From NCBI GenBank assembly GCA_019352135.1, contig JABBNX010000001.1, positions 24,750 to 88,749 on the forward strand: a DNA stretch of 64,000 bases, given 5' to 3'. The DNA is from Pseudomonadota bacterium (GTDB taxonomy: Bacteria > Desulfobacterota > Desulfuromonadia > Geobacterales > Pseudopelobacteraceae). The notes beneath the pieces were generated by a model. That model had not been told where the DNA came from. It made no database searches and worked only from the letters and a program-made list of their open reading frames with translations. The position numbers were made by a program, and so were the translations under genes. Below, one piece after another: positions 12,759 through 22,750 of this stretch (its first letter is position 1; every line of letters starts with the position of its first letter).

Positions 12759-15434
12759 ATGTTTGTAACAACCGATAAAATCTTTTCCGCACCGTATAAT
12801 ATTTTTTCGCCGGCCAGGATTATGCTGTTGTATTTATCTGTCGGGATAGGGTGGATATTTTTCTCGGATGTTACTACCGCCTGGCTGGTAAAGGATCAGC
12901 ATCAGTTTGAACAGCTTGCTGTTTTGAAGGGGATTCTCTTTGTCATCGCAACCGCCTCTTTATTGCATCTGCTGATCCGTCATTATGCCCGGCAGCTTCG
13001 CTCATCAGAAGAAACATTTCACCTCGCCGAGCAGGAAATTAAGAAGCTGGCCTATTACGACCGTGAAACCGGTCTCCCCAATCATAACCTGCTGCTGGAC
13101 CGGTTGAATCAGGTAATTGCGTTCAACAGCCGCAAGTGTAAAAATACTGCGGTCATTTACATCAGTCTGACCGGCTTCAAAGCTGTTGTCGACGCACGGG
13201 GCCACAGCGGTGGTTGTGAGGTGGTGCATGGCATCGCCGAACGATTGGTTGCGACGGTGCGCGAATATGATACGGTGGCTCGAATCCATCGTGATGAATT
13301 CGTACTCGTATTGGGCGGAACCGTGCTGGAGGGTGATGTTGCCATGATTTTGCACAAGCTCCAGTCGCTCTTTTCCGTGCCGATCCGGCTGGGAGCCGAT
13401 GAGACAGTAATTCCAGCCTGTTTTGGAGTGGCCTGTTTTCCTTCAGACGGTGTGACGAGCGAACTGCTGTTGCAAAATGCCCATATCGCGATGAACCAGG
13501 CCCGCCAAAGTGGCGACATGTTCCAGTATTACTCCGAAGCACTTAACCAGAAGGCTGTCGAACACCTCAGTATTGAAACCGGTCTCCGTCGAGCGCTGGA
13601 TGGTGGCGAATTTTATCTCTGCTATCAACCCAAGATGGATATTAACGGCGCGGACATTATCGGCATGGAAGCACTTGTGCGCTGGCAGCGTCCAGGTTAT
13701 GGCATAATCACGCCCGACAAGTTTATCCCTGTCGCGGAAGAGAACGGCATGATCGTGCGTCTGGGGGCATATGTATTACAGGAGGCCTGCAGGCAGAACA
13801 AGGCGTGGCAGGATGCCGGATTGCCAAAGCTCAGAGTCTCCGTCAATCTCTCTGCCCGCCAGTTGCGTGATAACGCCTTTGTGCCGCTGGTTATGCAGAC
13901 CCTTGTTGAAACCGGACTGGAGCCGCACTATCTCGAATTGGAATTGACCGAAAGCGCCCTGATGGGTGATGGGAGTGATACCGTCTGCAAGCTTCTGCGC
14001 CTGAAAGATCTTGGTATTGGTATTTCGGTGGATGACTTTGGCACCGGCTACTCTTCGCTCTCGTATCTCAAACATCTGCCGATTGATACGATAAAGATTG
14101 ATCGCTCGTTTGTCCGCGATATCGTCAACGATCCCGATGATGCGGCGATTGTGGACGCTATTGTTGCCATGGCTCATGCGCTAAAGCTGAATGTAATCGC
14201 CGAGGGGGTCGAAACACGTGAACAGCTGGAATTCCTCCGTCAACGAAAATGCCAGCAGGCACAGGGGTACTATTTTGCCCGGCCGCTTGATCCCCAGCAG
14301 TTTGAAGCCTTTATTGCTCAAGGAATATCGGTTGGAGATATGTCGGTTTCCACACCTGATTTATCCTCCCAAAAATGTAGCCTGGAAACGCATTTCTGCA
14401 TGGAAGAACCGGTTCCATCAGGTCGCAGCAGCGGTCCGGATGCGGAAGCCGGCAGTGCAGAGTATATCGGCGATATTTCCATCCCGGTTGTGCCAGCAAA
14501 TCCCGCCGATAACCTTGCTGCCGTTCTCAAACGATTTCAGAACGACCCTGCGCTGCAGGTGCTGCCGGTGGTTGACGATAGTTGTGCGGTCGGCATTATC
14601 AATCGCTCCACCTTTCTGGAAGAGCATGTCATCGGTATGAACGGGTTCGCATTTCATATAAATCATTCAAAGAAGATGCGCGATCTGATGGTTCCTGCCA
14701 CGCTGCAGTTTGAATCAAATGTCAGGATCAGGGACGTTGCCCAGGCAATCCAGTTGCAGGAGGCTCATGTCCGGGTAGACAATATCTGCGTGAGCCGTAA
14801 CGGAATCTATTACGGGGTCGTAGATGTCAACCGCTTCATCAACGCCATTACCGATATCAACCTGACACTGGCCAAAAGTGCCAATCCGCTGACCGGACTG
14901 CCGGGCAACGAGACAATTCAACGCGAGATAAACGAGCGGCTCCAGACAGGAGAGGATTTTGATATTGCCTACATCGATATCGATAACTTCAAGCCGTACA
15001 ACGATTATTACGGATTTCAACGGGGCGATGTGGTCATAAAGGCGATCGGAGAAATCATCTCCGGTGTGACACGAGCATCAGATGAGCAATTCTCCTGCTT
15101 TTGCGGGCATATCGGCGGTGATGACTTCATTATCATAACCGGAGCGCACCATGCCGAGTACATCTCGTCACAGGTTATCAAGGCACTTGAGGAACACCTG
15201 CCCGTATTTCATGGAGAAAAGGATTTTTCCGCAGGGTGTTACAGTGCCGTAAACCGCAAAGGCGAACTGGAAACATTCGGGTTGCTCTCAATTTCCATCG
15301 GTATCGTCAATACCCGTTTGACGCCGGTTTCCTCGTATGCCCAGCTGGCTTCGATCTCAACAGAGGTCAAAAAGGCCGCCAAAAGGTTGCCGGGATCGTC
15401 ACTGGTTGTCAATCGCCGGATACATGAGGAATAG
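12759..15434 (+). CDS. Membrane c-di-GMP protein: degenerate GGDEF-EAL-CBS-like-GGDEF
   Basis: 891 aa; N-terminal TM segments; HRDEF in place of GGDEF in the first domain; EAL (GMEALVRWQRP, ELTESALM, VDDFGTGYSSLSYL); CBS-like middle; C-terminal HIGGDDFIIITG. Confidence 0.88.
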   Translation: MFVTTDKIFSAPYNIFSPARIMLLYLSVGIGWIFFSDVTTAWLVKDQHQFEQLAVLKGILFVIATASLLHLLIRHYARQLRSSEETFHLAEQEIKKLAYYDRETGLPNHNLLLDRLNQVIAFNSRKCKNTAVIYISLTGFKAVVDARGHSGGCEVVHGIAERLVATVREYDTVARIHRDEFVLVLGGTVLEGDVAMILHKLQSLFSVPIRLGADETVIPACFGVACFPSDGVTSELLLQNAHIAMNQARQSGDMFQYYSEALNQKAVEHLSIETGLRRALDGGEFYLCYQPKMDINGADIIGMEALVRWQRPGYGIITPDKFIPVAEENGMIVRLGAYVLQEACRQNKAWQDAGLPKLRVSVNLSARQLRDNAFVPLVMQTLVETGLEPHYLELELTESALMGDGSDTVCKLLRLKDLGIGISVDDFGTGYSSLSYLKHLPIDTIKIDRSFVRDIVNDPDDAAIVDAIVAMAHALKLNVIAEGVETREQLEFLRQRKCQQAQGYYFARPLDPQQFEAFIAQGISVGDMSVSTPDLSSQKCSLETHFCMEEPVPSGRSSGPDAEAGSAEYIGDISIPVVPANPADNLAAVLKRFQNDPALQVLPVVDDSCAVGIINRSTFLEEHVIGMNGFAFHINHSKKMRDLMVPATLQFESNVRIRDVAQAIQLQEAHVRVDNICVSRNGIYYGVVDVNRFINAITDINLTLAKSANPLTGLPGNETIQREINERLQTGEDFDIAYIDIDNFKPYNDYYGFQRGDVVIKAIGEIISGVTRASDEQFSCFCGHIGGDDFIIITGAHHAEYISSQVIKALEEHLPVFHGEKDFSAGCYSAVNRKGELETFGLLSISIGIVNTRLTPVSSYAQLASISTEVKKAAKRLPGSSLVVNRRIHEE

Positions 15435-15550
15435 TGGGGTAATGATAAGACGGGGCGGAAGTTGTTCCCAGCCCCGCTATGTATGTGTACCATAGGAGGC
15501 AGATTTGTCCGCGGGTAGATCAATGGTTGCAGAACAGCTCACTGGGACAA

Positions 15551-16336
15551 TTACGTGCTTGGGCTGTAATGGCGCTTAAGCCAGCGGCTCAGGCCGTCAA
15601 GACCGGGAAAGAGGACCCGCTCATTTACGTTGGCCTGGTCCAGCTTGTCGCGGATTTCCCATTTGAGGGCTGCAGGTATGATAATTCTTCTGGAAATGCC
15701 CGGTTGGTTTTCCAGCCACGATTCAAGAGCCATGGACGGGTCCGACATGACGGAACAAAAAGCATGCTGATTGACAATTCTGTCATCTATGGAAGGCGGC
15801 TCAAAAAATATTGTTAACTTATCGTTAGCAAGAGCATCAAATTCGGACAACGAATTGACGACTTCCGAGAGCATTCCGACCGTCATAACGTTGGCACCTT
15901 CGTCTGCAAGTCTTTTTTTAAGTGTTTGCGGCAGCAGTTCATGTGCTTTGACATAATTAACCGCCCAGATAACGCCATCAATATTGAATTTTTCAATGTT
16001 TGATGTTGCAAAATGCATGGCGATAAAAGGTGAATACGTCCAGTCCAGCAACCTGGTAGGGAGGCCGTAGTGCTGAGCGACTGACAGCCAGTGCCAGAGA
16101 GAGTCGCGCTCAACAATATTTCGGTGGGCGTATTTTTTGAAGTTCCTCAGCAGATGTCTTTCCAGTTCGACATACTGGCCACCTAATCGCATTAACGTTG
16201 TATCAAGGCGATAGCTGGAGTCTGACAGCCCCCTGAAAGCAAAGCGCGAACGAAAACGTCGTATATCCTCGTTCCATGAATCAGCAAAAAGTTCATTTAA
16301 CAATTCATCCCAAGAGTTAATCCTCAGTGTTTCCAA
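15551..16336 (-). CDS. FRG domain-containing protein
   Basis: 261 aa; FRSRFAFRGLSDSSYRLDTTLMR and WLSVAQHYGLPTRLLDWTYSPFIAMHFAT match the FRG (PF08867) pattern. Confidence 0.85.
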   Translation of the reverse strand: METLRINSWDELLNELFADSWNEDIRRFRSRFAFRGLSDSSYRLDTTLMRLGGQYVELERHLLRNFKKYAHRNIVERDSLWHWLSVAQHYGLPTRLLDWTYSPFIAMHFATSNIEKFNIDGVIWAVNYVKAHELLPQTLKKRLADEGANVMTVGMLSEVVNSLSEFDALANDKLTIFFEPPSIDDRIVNQHAFCSVMSDPSMALESWLENQPGISRRIIIPAALKWEIRDKLDQANVNERVLFPGLDGLSRWLKRHYSPST

Positions 16337-16786
16337 AATAACTGAGCCTCCAAAATGTGATTATTGTGTTGCTTGTTTTTACCGGCAGTGGCCATATGTT
16401 CATTACTTCATACCATGAATTCGAAGAATTAAAAGCCGGAAACCTATATCAAGGGCATCCGGTTTTTTCTGAAAATGGCATTTCGTACACATTCTTGCGC
16501 AGTTCTATGAATTAACCTGATAATATACTCCTCCCTTTCCGCTCTAACAGTAAAAAGTAACAGAACTTTTACACGGCACGAACACATTCGTCACAATTTT
16601 CATATATGATCAAAACCATGATCAACCCTGCCACTGCATCGCCAGTTCGACCGGTGTCCCAAAGAATCTGCCCAGCCTTTTTAGTTCCACTGCTTTCTGT
16701 CGACCTGACAACAGATACATTATGTGCCACTACAGCGTCCAGAAAAACGGCGGATTGTTCAGACCATTTTCCGCGAGGGAGTGTTC

Positions 16787-19222
16787 ATGATTAGAGAACG
16801 CATGTCCGAAGTGGGGATTGCGCCGGAAAACACCCGCAAAATTTTTGCGCGGCTGGGAGTGTCTTTCGCCTCACGGGAGGAACTGGCGGCCACATTGCCT
16901 TTCTCTCTGCATGATGTGACCGCCGGTTCAGAGAGCGAGCTTCAGGCTGTCGTATGCGGAGCAAAGGAAAATGTTGACCTGCCGCTGATTATCGAACAGT
17001 CCAATTTTTTCGCCAACATGATGAAGAGGGCGGCGTCGGGCGAGACGCCACACAAGGTTATCGCCGATCTGGAACGCTTTCTGGCGGACAACCCTTCACA
17101 AACATGGGAAAACAGCTGGGTGCGATTTCCCCGCCGAAACCTGTCCCGTTTTGCCCAGGATGTATTTGAAAAAGACCTGCTGGCTGATAAAAAGAACCCG
17201 GCAGGCGGCACACGTGCAGACTCAAGCCGTTTCATGTTCAGTGATGCCTCTGGTGAAGAGATGCTGCGGCTGCCGATCAGCTACCTGATCAAGCTGGCTC
17301 TTGCCGACCTGCTCGGTTCCCAGCAGATACTCCCCGCTATGATCCGTCAGACCGGCATCCGTTTGATGGAACACTTCCTGAACGACAATACCTCGCCGGA
17401 AACCTTTTCCTTCAACGTCGTATCCCTTACTCCCGCGTCCGGCATGGGGAGAGGTATTGCCAGGGAAACCGCCATCCGCTTCCTGATGACGCAACTGCTG
17501 GTGATGTACGCCAACCAGGCATTCGGCATTGCCGAGCGCGGTCAGCAGGCCATGACCTATTTTGCCCCACACCCGCCGGTCCGGCAAAAGGAGCTGAACG
17601 ACCATGTTTCTGACAGCTTCTACCGGGACCTGTTCATGAGCCCTTGTCTTTCCGGGTGGGACCGTGGGGAAGACAAGTTCCGCTACATGCAGCTCTGCCA
17701 CCAGGTGTTGTCCCGCAGCCAACTTAATGCGATCGCCAAGTTGAGGGATGCCGGCATCATTCTCACCAACCTCGTTTCGCTGCCCAATCTTTCCAATGTC
17801 TGCCTGGCCAACAACGGCACCCATATCAGCATCGGCAGCCGGCGCTTGACGCAAGCCCTGGCGGCTGGCGGTTTTTCCGCCCAGCACGAGAAACATTTTG
17901 GCGATCTGGCAATCAAGATCGGCGAACACTTTCTGCCGCTCTTCGTCGGCACCTATACCGCCGCCCCCTACCGGCTGGCTTTTACCGATTTTCACCCGGA
18001 AAAGGCACTCGGGTTTCTTCCCCACGAACTGGACTACACCCACCTGAGAATGATCTGGCGCCGCTGGAAAAAGAAGGCGGATCTTTCCATTTTCGGCCAG
18101 CCGCTCACCCCCTTCGGACCGGCGATGCTGGACAAGATGGTGAGCTCGGTTTTCAGGTTACAGGGTGATTTTGTCCCCGATTATCGGCTGGTGGATTACC
18201 TGGTCAGCCTGCTGTCTACTGAGCAAAGCCCCGGTTTGAACGGGCAGGTGGGCAACAGTGACCGGCTGCGCCGCGATCTGGCCGACATGGGAGTGTTCGA
18301 TGAACAGATGTCGGTCTACCTGCTCTACAAACAGCGTGAATATGCCAAAATGGGCTTCTCGGGCTTCGAAGGGCGTTATTACAGCGTATTCGAAAATTTC
18401 GGGGAAGATATGGGGCGTGCCACCGACCTGCAAACCCTGGTTACGGCGCTGGCCTACAAATATATGGCGCTCGGCACGACCCATGCGCACATTCCGGATG
18501 CCCCCTCGGTGGAGAGCGAACGGCGGCAGATATTTTTCGGTGCGGCTATCGGCATCCCCACTTTTTTTGTGCGCAAGGACAGCGCCAATGCCTTTCTCGA
18601 CAAGATCCTCAAGAAAACCAAAGGCATCCGCCCCAGCCGCCGCTACCCCGGGTATCTCCGCGTGCAGATCAACGAGTACCGGCGGGCGCTGATTCTGGTA
18701 ATCAGGGAGGATGCAGCCGACCTGGTCGAACTGATGGGACTGCACGACACGCTGAATGACCTTGAAATGCGCATCAATGAACCAGCACTTCATTCCGCCG
18801 CCGGGCGTTTGACCGCCGGCATCCTCGACGAGGCGGGCGGATCGTCACCCCTGCGCGTCAATGCCCGCGAATTTAACACCGCTGCCGAGCGCTACTACCG
18901 CACCACGCTGCGCCAGCGGCATATGGATGAGGCGTTCGGTTTTCTGCTCCAGGACTGCACCATGCTTGACCGGGAGCAGAACTCTCCGGATGAGCCGCAC
19001 TGCACAGCCCTGCGCGCCATCCTCCAGGGAGAGGACGCCGCCCGGTTCGTTGCCGCAGTAAAAGAGGACGTCCTGCACGAGCGCGCTGACATTACCACCC
19101 TCCAGCGCATGATGAACCTGATTCTGCTCAAGGTGTCTCTCGACCAGCGTACAGACACGCACAAATCTGACAATCAAAGGAGCACTCCGGATGATGCAGC
19201 ATCAGTATATCGAGCGGGATAG
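16787..19222 (+). CDS. Large uncharacterised protein, first gene of lipid-metabolism cassette
   Basis: 811 aa from MIRERMSEVG with a gaggga RBS; long uninterrupted ORF; translationally coupled to the psd-like gene; no family recognised by eye. Confidence 0.85.
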   Translation: MIRERMSEVGIAPENTRKIFARLGVSFASREELAATLPFSLHDVTAGSESELQAVVCGAKENVDLPLIIEQSNFFANMMKRAASGETPHKVIADLERFLADNPSQTWENSWVRFPRRNLSRFAQDVFEKDLLADKKNPAGGTRADSSRFMFSDASGEEMLRLPISYLIKLALADLLGSQQILPAMIRQTGIRLMEHFLNDNTSPETFSFNVVSLTPASGMGRGIARETAIRFLMTQLLVMYANQAFGIAERGQQAMTYFAPHPPVRQKELNDHVSDSFYRDLFMSPCLSGWDRGEDKFRYMQLCHQVLSRSQLNAIAKLRDAGIILTNLVSLPNLSNVCLANNGTHISIGSRRLTQALAAGGFSAQHEKHFGDLAIKIGEHFLPLFVGTYTAAPYRLAFTDFHPEKALGFLPHELDYTHLRMIWRRWKKKADLSIFGQPLTPFGPAMLDKMVSSVFRLQGDFVPDYRLVDYLVSLLSTEQSPGLNGQVGNSDRLRRDLADMGVFDEQMSVYLLYKQREYAKMGFSGFEGRYYSVFENFGEDMGRATDLQTLVTALAYKYMALGTTHAHIPDAPSVESERRQIFFGAAIGIPTFFVRKDSANAFLDKILKKTKGIRPSRRYPGYLRVQINEYRRALILVIREDAADLVELMGLHDTLNDLEMRINEPALHSAAGRLTAGILDEAGGSSPLRVNAREFNTAAERYYRTTLRQRHMDEAFGFLLQDCTMLDREQNSPDEPHCTALRAILQGEDAARFVAAVKEDVLHERADITTLQRMMNLILLKVSLDQRTDTHKSDNQRSTPDDAASVYRAG

Positions 19223-20195
19223 CGGCATGGTAATCACCGAGCGACTGTTGGGAGACTGGATGGTGTGTCTGCTCTATCATGGCGTGCGAGAGAGCAGTAC
19301 CGCTCTGTTCAGGATGTTAACCAGCAGCCGGTCGTCCCATATCCTGAGCCTGGTCAATTTTGACCGTCCCGTCCTGAACGAACGTGCCTTTCTCGCTGAT
19401 TGCGGCATTGACCTGTCGGAGTGTCTCGACCCGACCAGCCAGCTGGATACGCCCCGTAAAATATTCGAGAGAAAGATCCGCTACTGGGAGTGCCGTCCCA
19501 TGCCGGCTGGGACGGATGTGATCGTCTCACCTGCCGATGCCCGGGTGCTGGTTGGGTCTTTCCGCGAAACGTCGCTGATTTTTCTGAAGGATAAATTTTT
19601 CTCCTTCGAGGAAATGTTCGGCAGTGGCACCAACGAATGGAACACGTCCTTTACCGGAGGTGATTTTGCCGTATTCCGCCTGACGCCTGACAAATATCAC
19701 TACAACCACACCCCGGTATCCGGAGAGGTTGTTGATTTCTATGCCATTGACGGCGATTACCATTCCTGCAATCCGACGGCTGTGGTCAGTGTCGCCACCC
19801 CCTACTCCAAGAACAAACGGGTAGTAACGATCATCGATACCGATGTGCCGGGCGGCACGGGTGCCGGCCTTGTGGCAATGATAGAAGTTGTGGCCCTGAT
19901 GATTGGCGACATCGTCCAGGCCTACAGCTCTGAGTCATACAACGCGCCACGTCCCGTCGAAAAGGGGATGTTCCTCCACAGGGGACAACCTAAGAGTCTT
20001 TACCGTCCCGGCAGCAGCACTGACATACTGATATTCCAGGAGGGACGCATCGATTTTGCGCGGGACATTCTGGATAACATGAACCATACTGGAGCTTCGA
20101 GCCGCTTTACCCAGGGATTCCAGAAGCCTCTGGTGGAAACTGACATCCGGGTCAGATCCGTGCTTGGCGCGGTACGGAAGAGGGGACTTACATGA
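19191..20195 (+). CDS. Phosphatidylserine decarboxylase-family protein
   Basis: 334 aa; VIVSPADARVLVGSF, YHYNHTPVSGEVVDFYAIDGDYHSCNP, GMFLHRGQPKSLYRPGSSTDILIFQEG; the GSST-type motif fits the PSD maturation site. Confidence 0.82.
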   Translation: MMQHQYIERDSGMVITERLLGDWMVCLLYHGVRESSTALFRMLTSSRSSHILSLVNFDRPVLNERAFLADCGIDLSECLDPTSQLDTPRKIFERKIRYWECRPMPAGTDVIVSPADARVLVGSFRETSLIFLKDKFFSFEEMFGSGTNEWNTSFTGGDFAVFRLTPDKYHYNHTPVSGEVVDFYAIDGDYHSCNPTAVVSVATPYSKNKRVVTIIDTDVPGGTGAGLVAMIEVVALMIGDIVQAYSSESYNAPRPVEKGMFLHRGQPKSLYRPGSSTDILIFQEGRIDFARDILDNMNHTGASSRFTQGFQKPLVETDIRVRSVLGAVRKRGLT

Positions 20196-21244
20196 TGGTA
20201 TCCGTGACACTGTGTGCTGTAATCATGTTTCTGTCCGTCTATTTCTGGTGGGGATTCAGGAAGCTCCCCGGCGAAGGGTGGCAGATCGTTGCTTCGGTGC
20301 CGGCATCCCGAACGGAACAGGGTGACTGGAAGGGGATTAACTTCACCTGGTATGGTGTGCTGACCGCCAATGCCTATCTGGTAGCGGTAGCGGTGCTGCT
20401 GGTGCTGATGGGGGCTGCCGGAGTGCCGCCGCTCGGCACGGCCGCTCTGGTTGCGGTCATGCTCTGCTGCTGTGTGCCGGCCTCGCGGCTGGTGGCCCGG
20501 ATCGTGGAAAAGAAGACCGATACGTTCACGGTCGGCGGGGCGGTTTTCGTCGGCATCCTGATCACCCCTTTCGTGATAGTGGTACTCAACCGCACTGCCG
20601 GGGAACTGTTGGCATTCCATATTCCGATTATGTCGGCCTATGCAGCTATCGCCATTGCCTACGCCTTTGGCGAAGGATTGGGTCGTTTGGCCTGCATCAG
20701 TTTTGGGTGTTGCTACGGAAAACCGGTGTCGGCCGGTTCAGAGCTGACCAGAAGGTTGTTTGCCGGCCGCGGCTTCACTTTTTTCGGCAGCACCAAAAAA
20801 ATCGCCTATGCCGGGGGAATGGAAGCAATCGAAGTGATTCCGATCCAGGCGATCACCGCCGTTCTCTATGCTGTCTGCGGGCTTATTGCCGCCGGACTCT
20901 ATCTGGCGTCGCACCACATGAGCGCTTTTTTGTTTGCCACCATCACTACGCAGGGGTGGCGGTCCTTTTCCGAAACCCTTCGGGCTGACTATCGCGGGGA
21001 GGGCACTTTTTCCGCATATCAGATCATGGGGGTGGTCGGTATAGCATATGCGGTGGCGGTGGCATACGTTTTTGCCGGCGAGTCAATTACAGTTCCCGAT
21101 CTCTCCGCCGGCCTGAAAAGCCTCTGGAACCCGGCACTGATCCTGTTTCTGCAAGGCATCTGGATGGCAATTTTCTATTATACGGGGCGCAGTACAGTAA
21201 CCGGAGCCATACTCAGTTTTCATGTGCATCGTGACCGGATTTAA
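20192..21244 (+). CDS. Prolipoprotein diacylglyceryl transferase (Lgt)-like membrane protein
   Basis: 350 aa, multi-TM; GEGLGRLACISFGCCYGKP, FSETLRADYRG; overlaps the psd-like gene by 4 nt. Confidence 0.78.
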   Translation: MMVSVTLCAVIMFLSVYFWWGFRKLPGEGWQIVASVPASRTEQGDWKGINFTWYGVLTANAYLVAVAVLLVLMGAAGVPPLGTAALVAVMLCCCVPASRLVARIVEKKTDTFTVGGAVFVGILITPFVIVVLNRTAGELLAFHIPIMSAYAAIAIAYAFGEGLGRLACISFGCCYGKPVSAGSELTRRLFAGRGFTFFGSTKKIAYAGGMEAIEVIPIQAITAVLYAVCGLIAAGLYLASHHMSAFLFATITTQGWRSFSETLRADYRGEGTFSAYQIMGVVGIAYAVAVAYVFAGESITVPDLSAGLKSLWNPALILFLQGIWMAIFYYTGRSTVTGAILSFHVHRDRI

Positions 21245-21737
21245 CGCGCCTGCCGCTCAGCGGTTAAAGAGTGCCGTAGGGCGGATGTTATCCCCTCTGC
21301 TGAAACGGTTTCGGAAAGTCCTGACATGTGGACTCACACCGCAGAAAAGTGCCCTGACACTCTGCGTGGGTTTTGCCATCGGGGTTATGCCGCTACTGTG
21401 GGGAACGACGCTGATATGCATCGTGGTGGCCTATATCTTCAAGCTCAACCATGTGGCGTTACAGTCGGTCAACTACCTCTTCTATCCGCTGCAACTGGTA
21501 CTCCTGGTTCCCTTTTTTACGTTGGGCGCACGGCTGTTCCCCTGGGGGCCGCCGCTGCCGCCGCATCTGTTTGCCGCAGTGATCCGGAATCCCGGAACGT
21601 CATGGCGCCTTCTGTACTGGATTACACTCAAATCGCTTGCAGCCTGGCTGGTTACCGCCGTTCCGGCCGCTGTGCTCGCCTACGGAATACTCATGGCTCT
21701 TGCGTTCATGAAAAATGCTCACACACCCAGAGTCTGA
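21222..21737 (+). CDS. DUF2062 domain membrane protein
   Basis: 171 aa; LTPQKSALTLCVGFAIGVMPLLWGTTLICIVVAYIFKLNHVALQSVNYLFYPLQL; overlaps the preceding gene. Confidence 0.75.
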   Translation: MCIVTGFNAPAAQRLKSAVGRMLSPLLKRFRKVLTCGLTPQKSALTLCVGFAIGVMPLLWGTTLICIVVAYIFKLNHVALQSVNYLFYPLQLVLLVPFFTLGARLFPWGPPLPPHLFAAVIRNPGTSWRLLYWITLKSLAAWLVTAVPAAVLAYGILMALAFMKNAHTPRV

Positions 21738-21767
21738 ATATAGGCGCACCTGGGGACAGGAGACAAT

Positions 21768-22703
21768 ATGCCGGGCCCGTATGCTCACATTACACTGCTG
21801 CATGAACTCATGCGACCAGGCACGTCCGGGTCGATCTTTAATTCATCCTCCGGGTTCCTTGACGCTCTGGAACAGTATTTCCCCTACTGTGCATTGGGCG
21901 CCGTGAGCCCTGATTATCCCAATCTTGCCCGACACGATGATACTGCCGCCTGGTGGGCGGATGCCATGCACTGCGCCAGGGCGGGCGAGATGATTGCGAG
22001 CGGCGTCAGGCGCCTGAGCGGCACGGCCGGAACCGTCCGTGACAAACAGCTGGCATGGCTGTTGGGCTATTGCGCACACGTTGCGACCGATGTGACCATT
22101 CATCCCGTGGTGCAGGCCAAGGTGGGGGCCTATGCTGAAAACCAACGGCACCACCGCGTCTGCGAGATGAATCAGGACAGCTATATCTACCGCAGGATGA
22201 ACCTGGGAGAAATCGGCGTATCCGACACCTTTGCCCGCATTGTTGCGCAGTGCAGCGATGCCGATGACGGAACCCGGCTTGACCGCGACATCGTCACTTT
22301 CTGGGAAGGCATGCTCGGGGATGTGTATCCGCACCAGTTCGTCAAATATTCACCGAATAGTGCCTCATGGCACCGCGAATTTGTTGCCAAAGCTGCCGAT
22401 TGCAGGGCCGGCGAGGTGCGGCTTTTTCCCCTTGCCTCTGTCATAGCCGCAAAGATGGGGGTGACCTATCCGGCGTATGAAACGGTTGACCGGCAGTATA
22501 TAGAAGAGCAGATTATACCGTCTGAACCCAACTACCTTCTCCATTATGACAAGATCTTCGACCATGCTGCCGAAAATGTCGCGGCGGTGTGGCGCTTGGT
22601 GGAACAGGCAGTGTGTGCTGCCGCTCCGGCATATATGCACCAGTTTGAAGAGTGGAATCTGGACACCGGGCGCGATGCGCATGACAGGCTTGTTTTCTGG
22701 TAA
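21768..22703 (+). CDS. Zinc-dependent phospholipase C-like protein
   Basis: 311 aa; MPGPYAHITLLHELM, LGAVSPDYPNL, WLLGYCAHVATDVTIHPVVQAKVG (PF00882-like His/Asp pattern). Confidence 0.75.
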   Translation: MPGPYAHITLLHELMRPGTSGSIFNSSSGFLDALEQYFPYCALGAVSPDYPNLARHDDTAAWWADAMHCARAGEMIASGVRRLSGTAGTVRDKQLAWLLGYCAHVATDVTIHPVVQAKVGAYAENQRHHRVCEMNQDSYIYRRMNLGEIGVSDTFARIVAQCSDADDGTRLDRDIVTFWEGMLGDVYPHQFVKYSPNSASWHREFVAKAADCRAGEVRLFPLASVIAAKMGVTYPAYETVDRQYIEEQIIPSEPNYLLHYDKIFDHAAENVAAVWRLVEQAVCAAAPAYMHQFEEWNLDTGRDAHDRLVFW

Positions 22704-22750
22704 CATATGCCTTAGATTGGCTTTTGTACCTTCAGGCTAAGGAGTGACCA

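Noticed and set aside
17222-18043. 273-aa minus-strand ORF
   Set aside because: Antisense to the first gene of the lipid cassette; the plus frame is longer and has an RBS and coupled genes.
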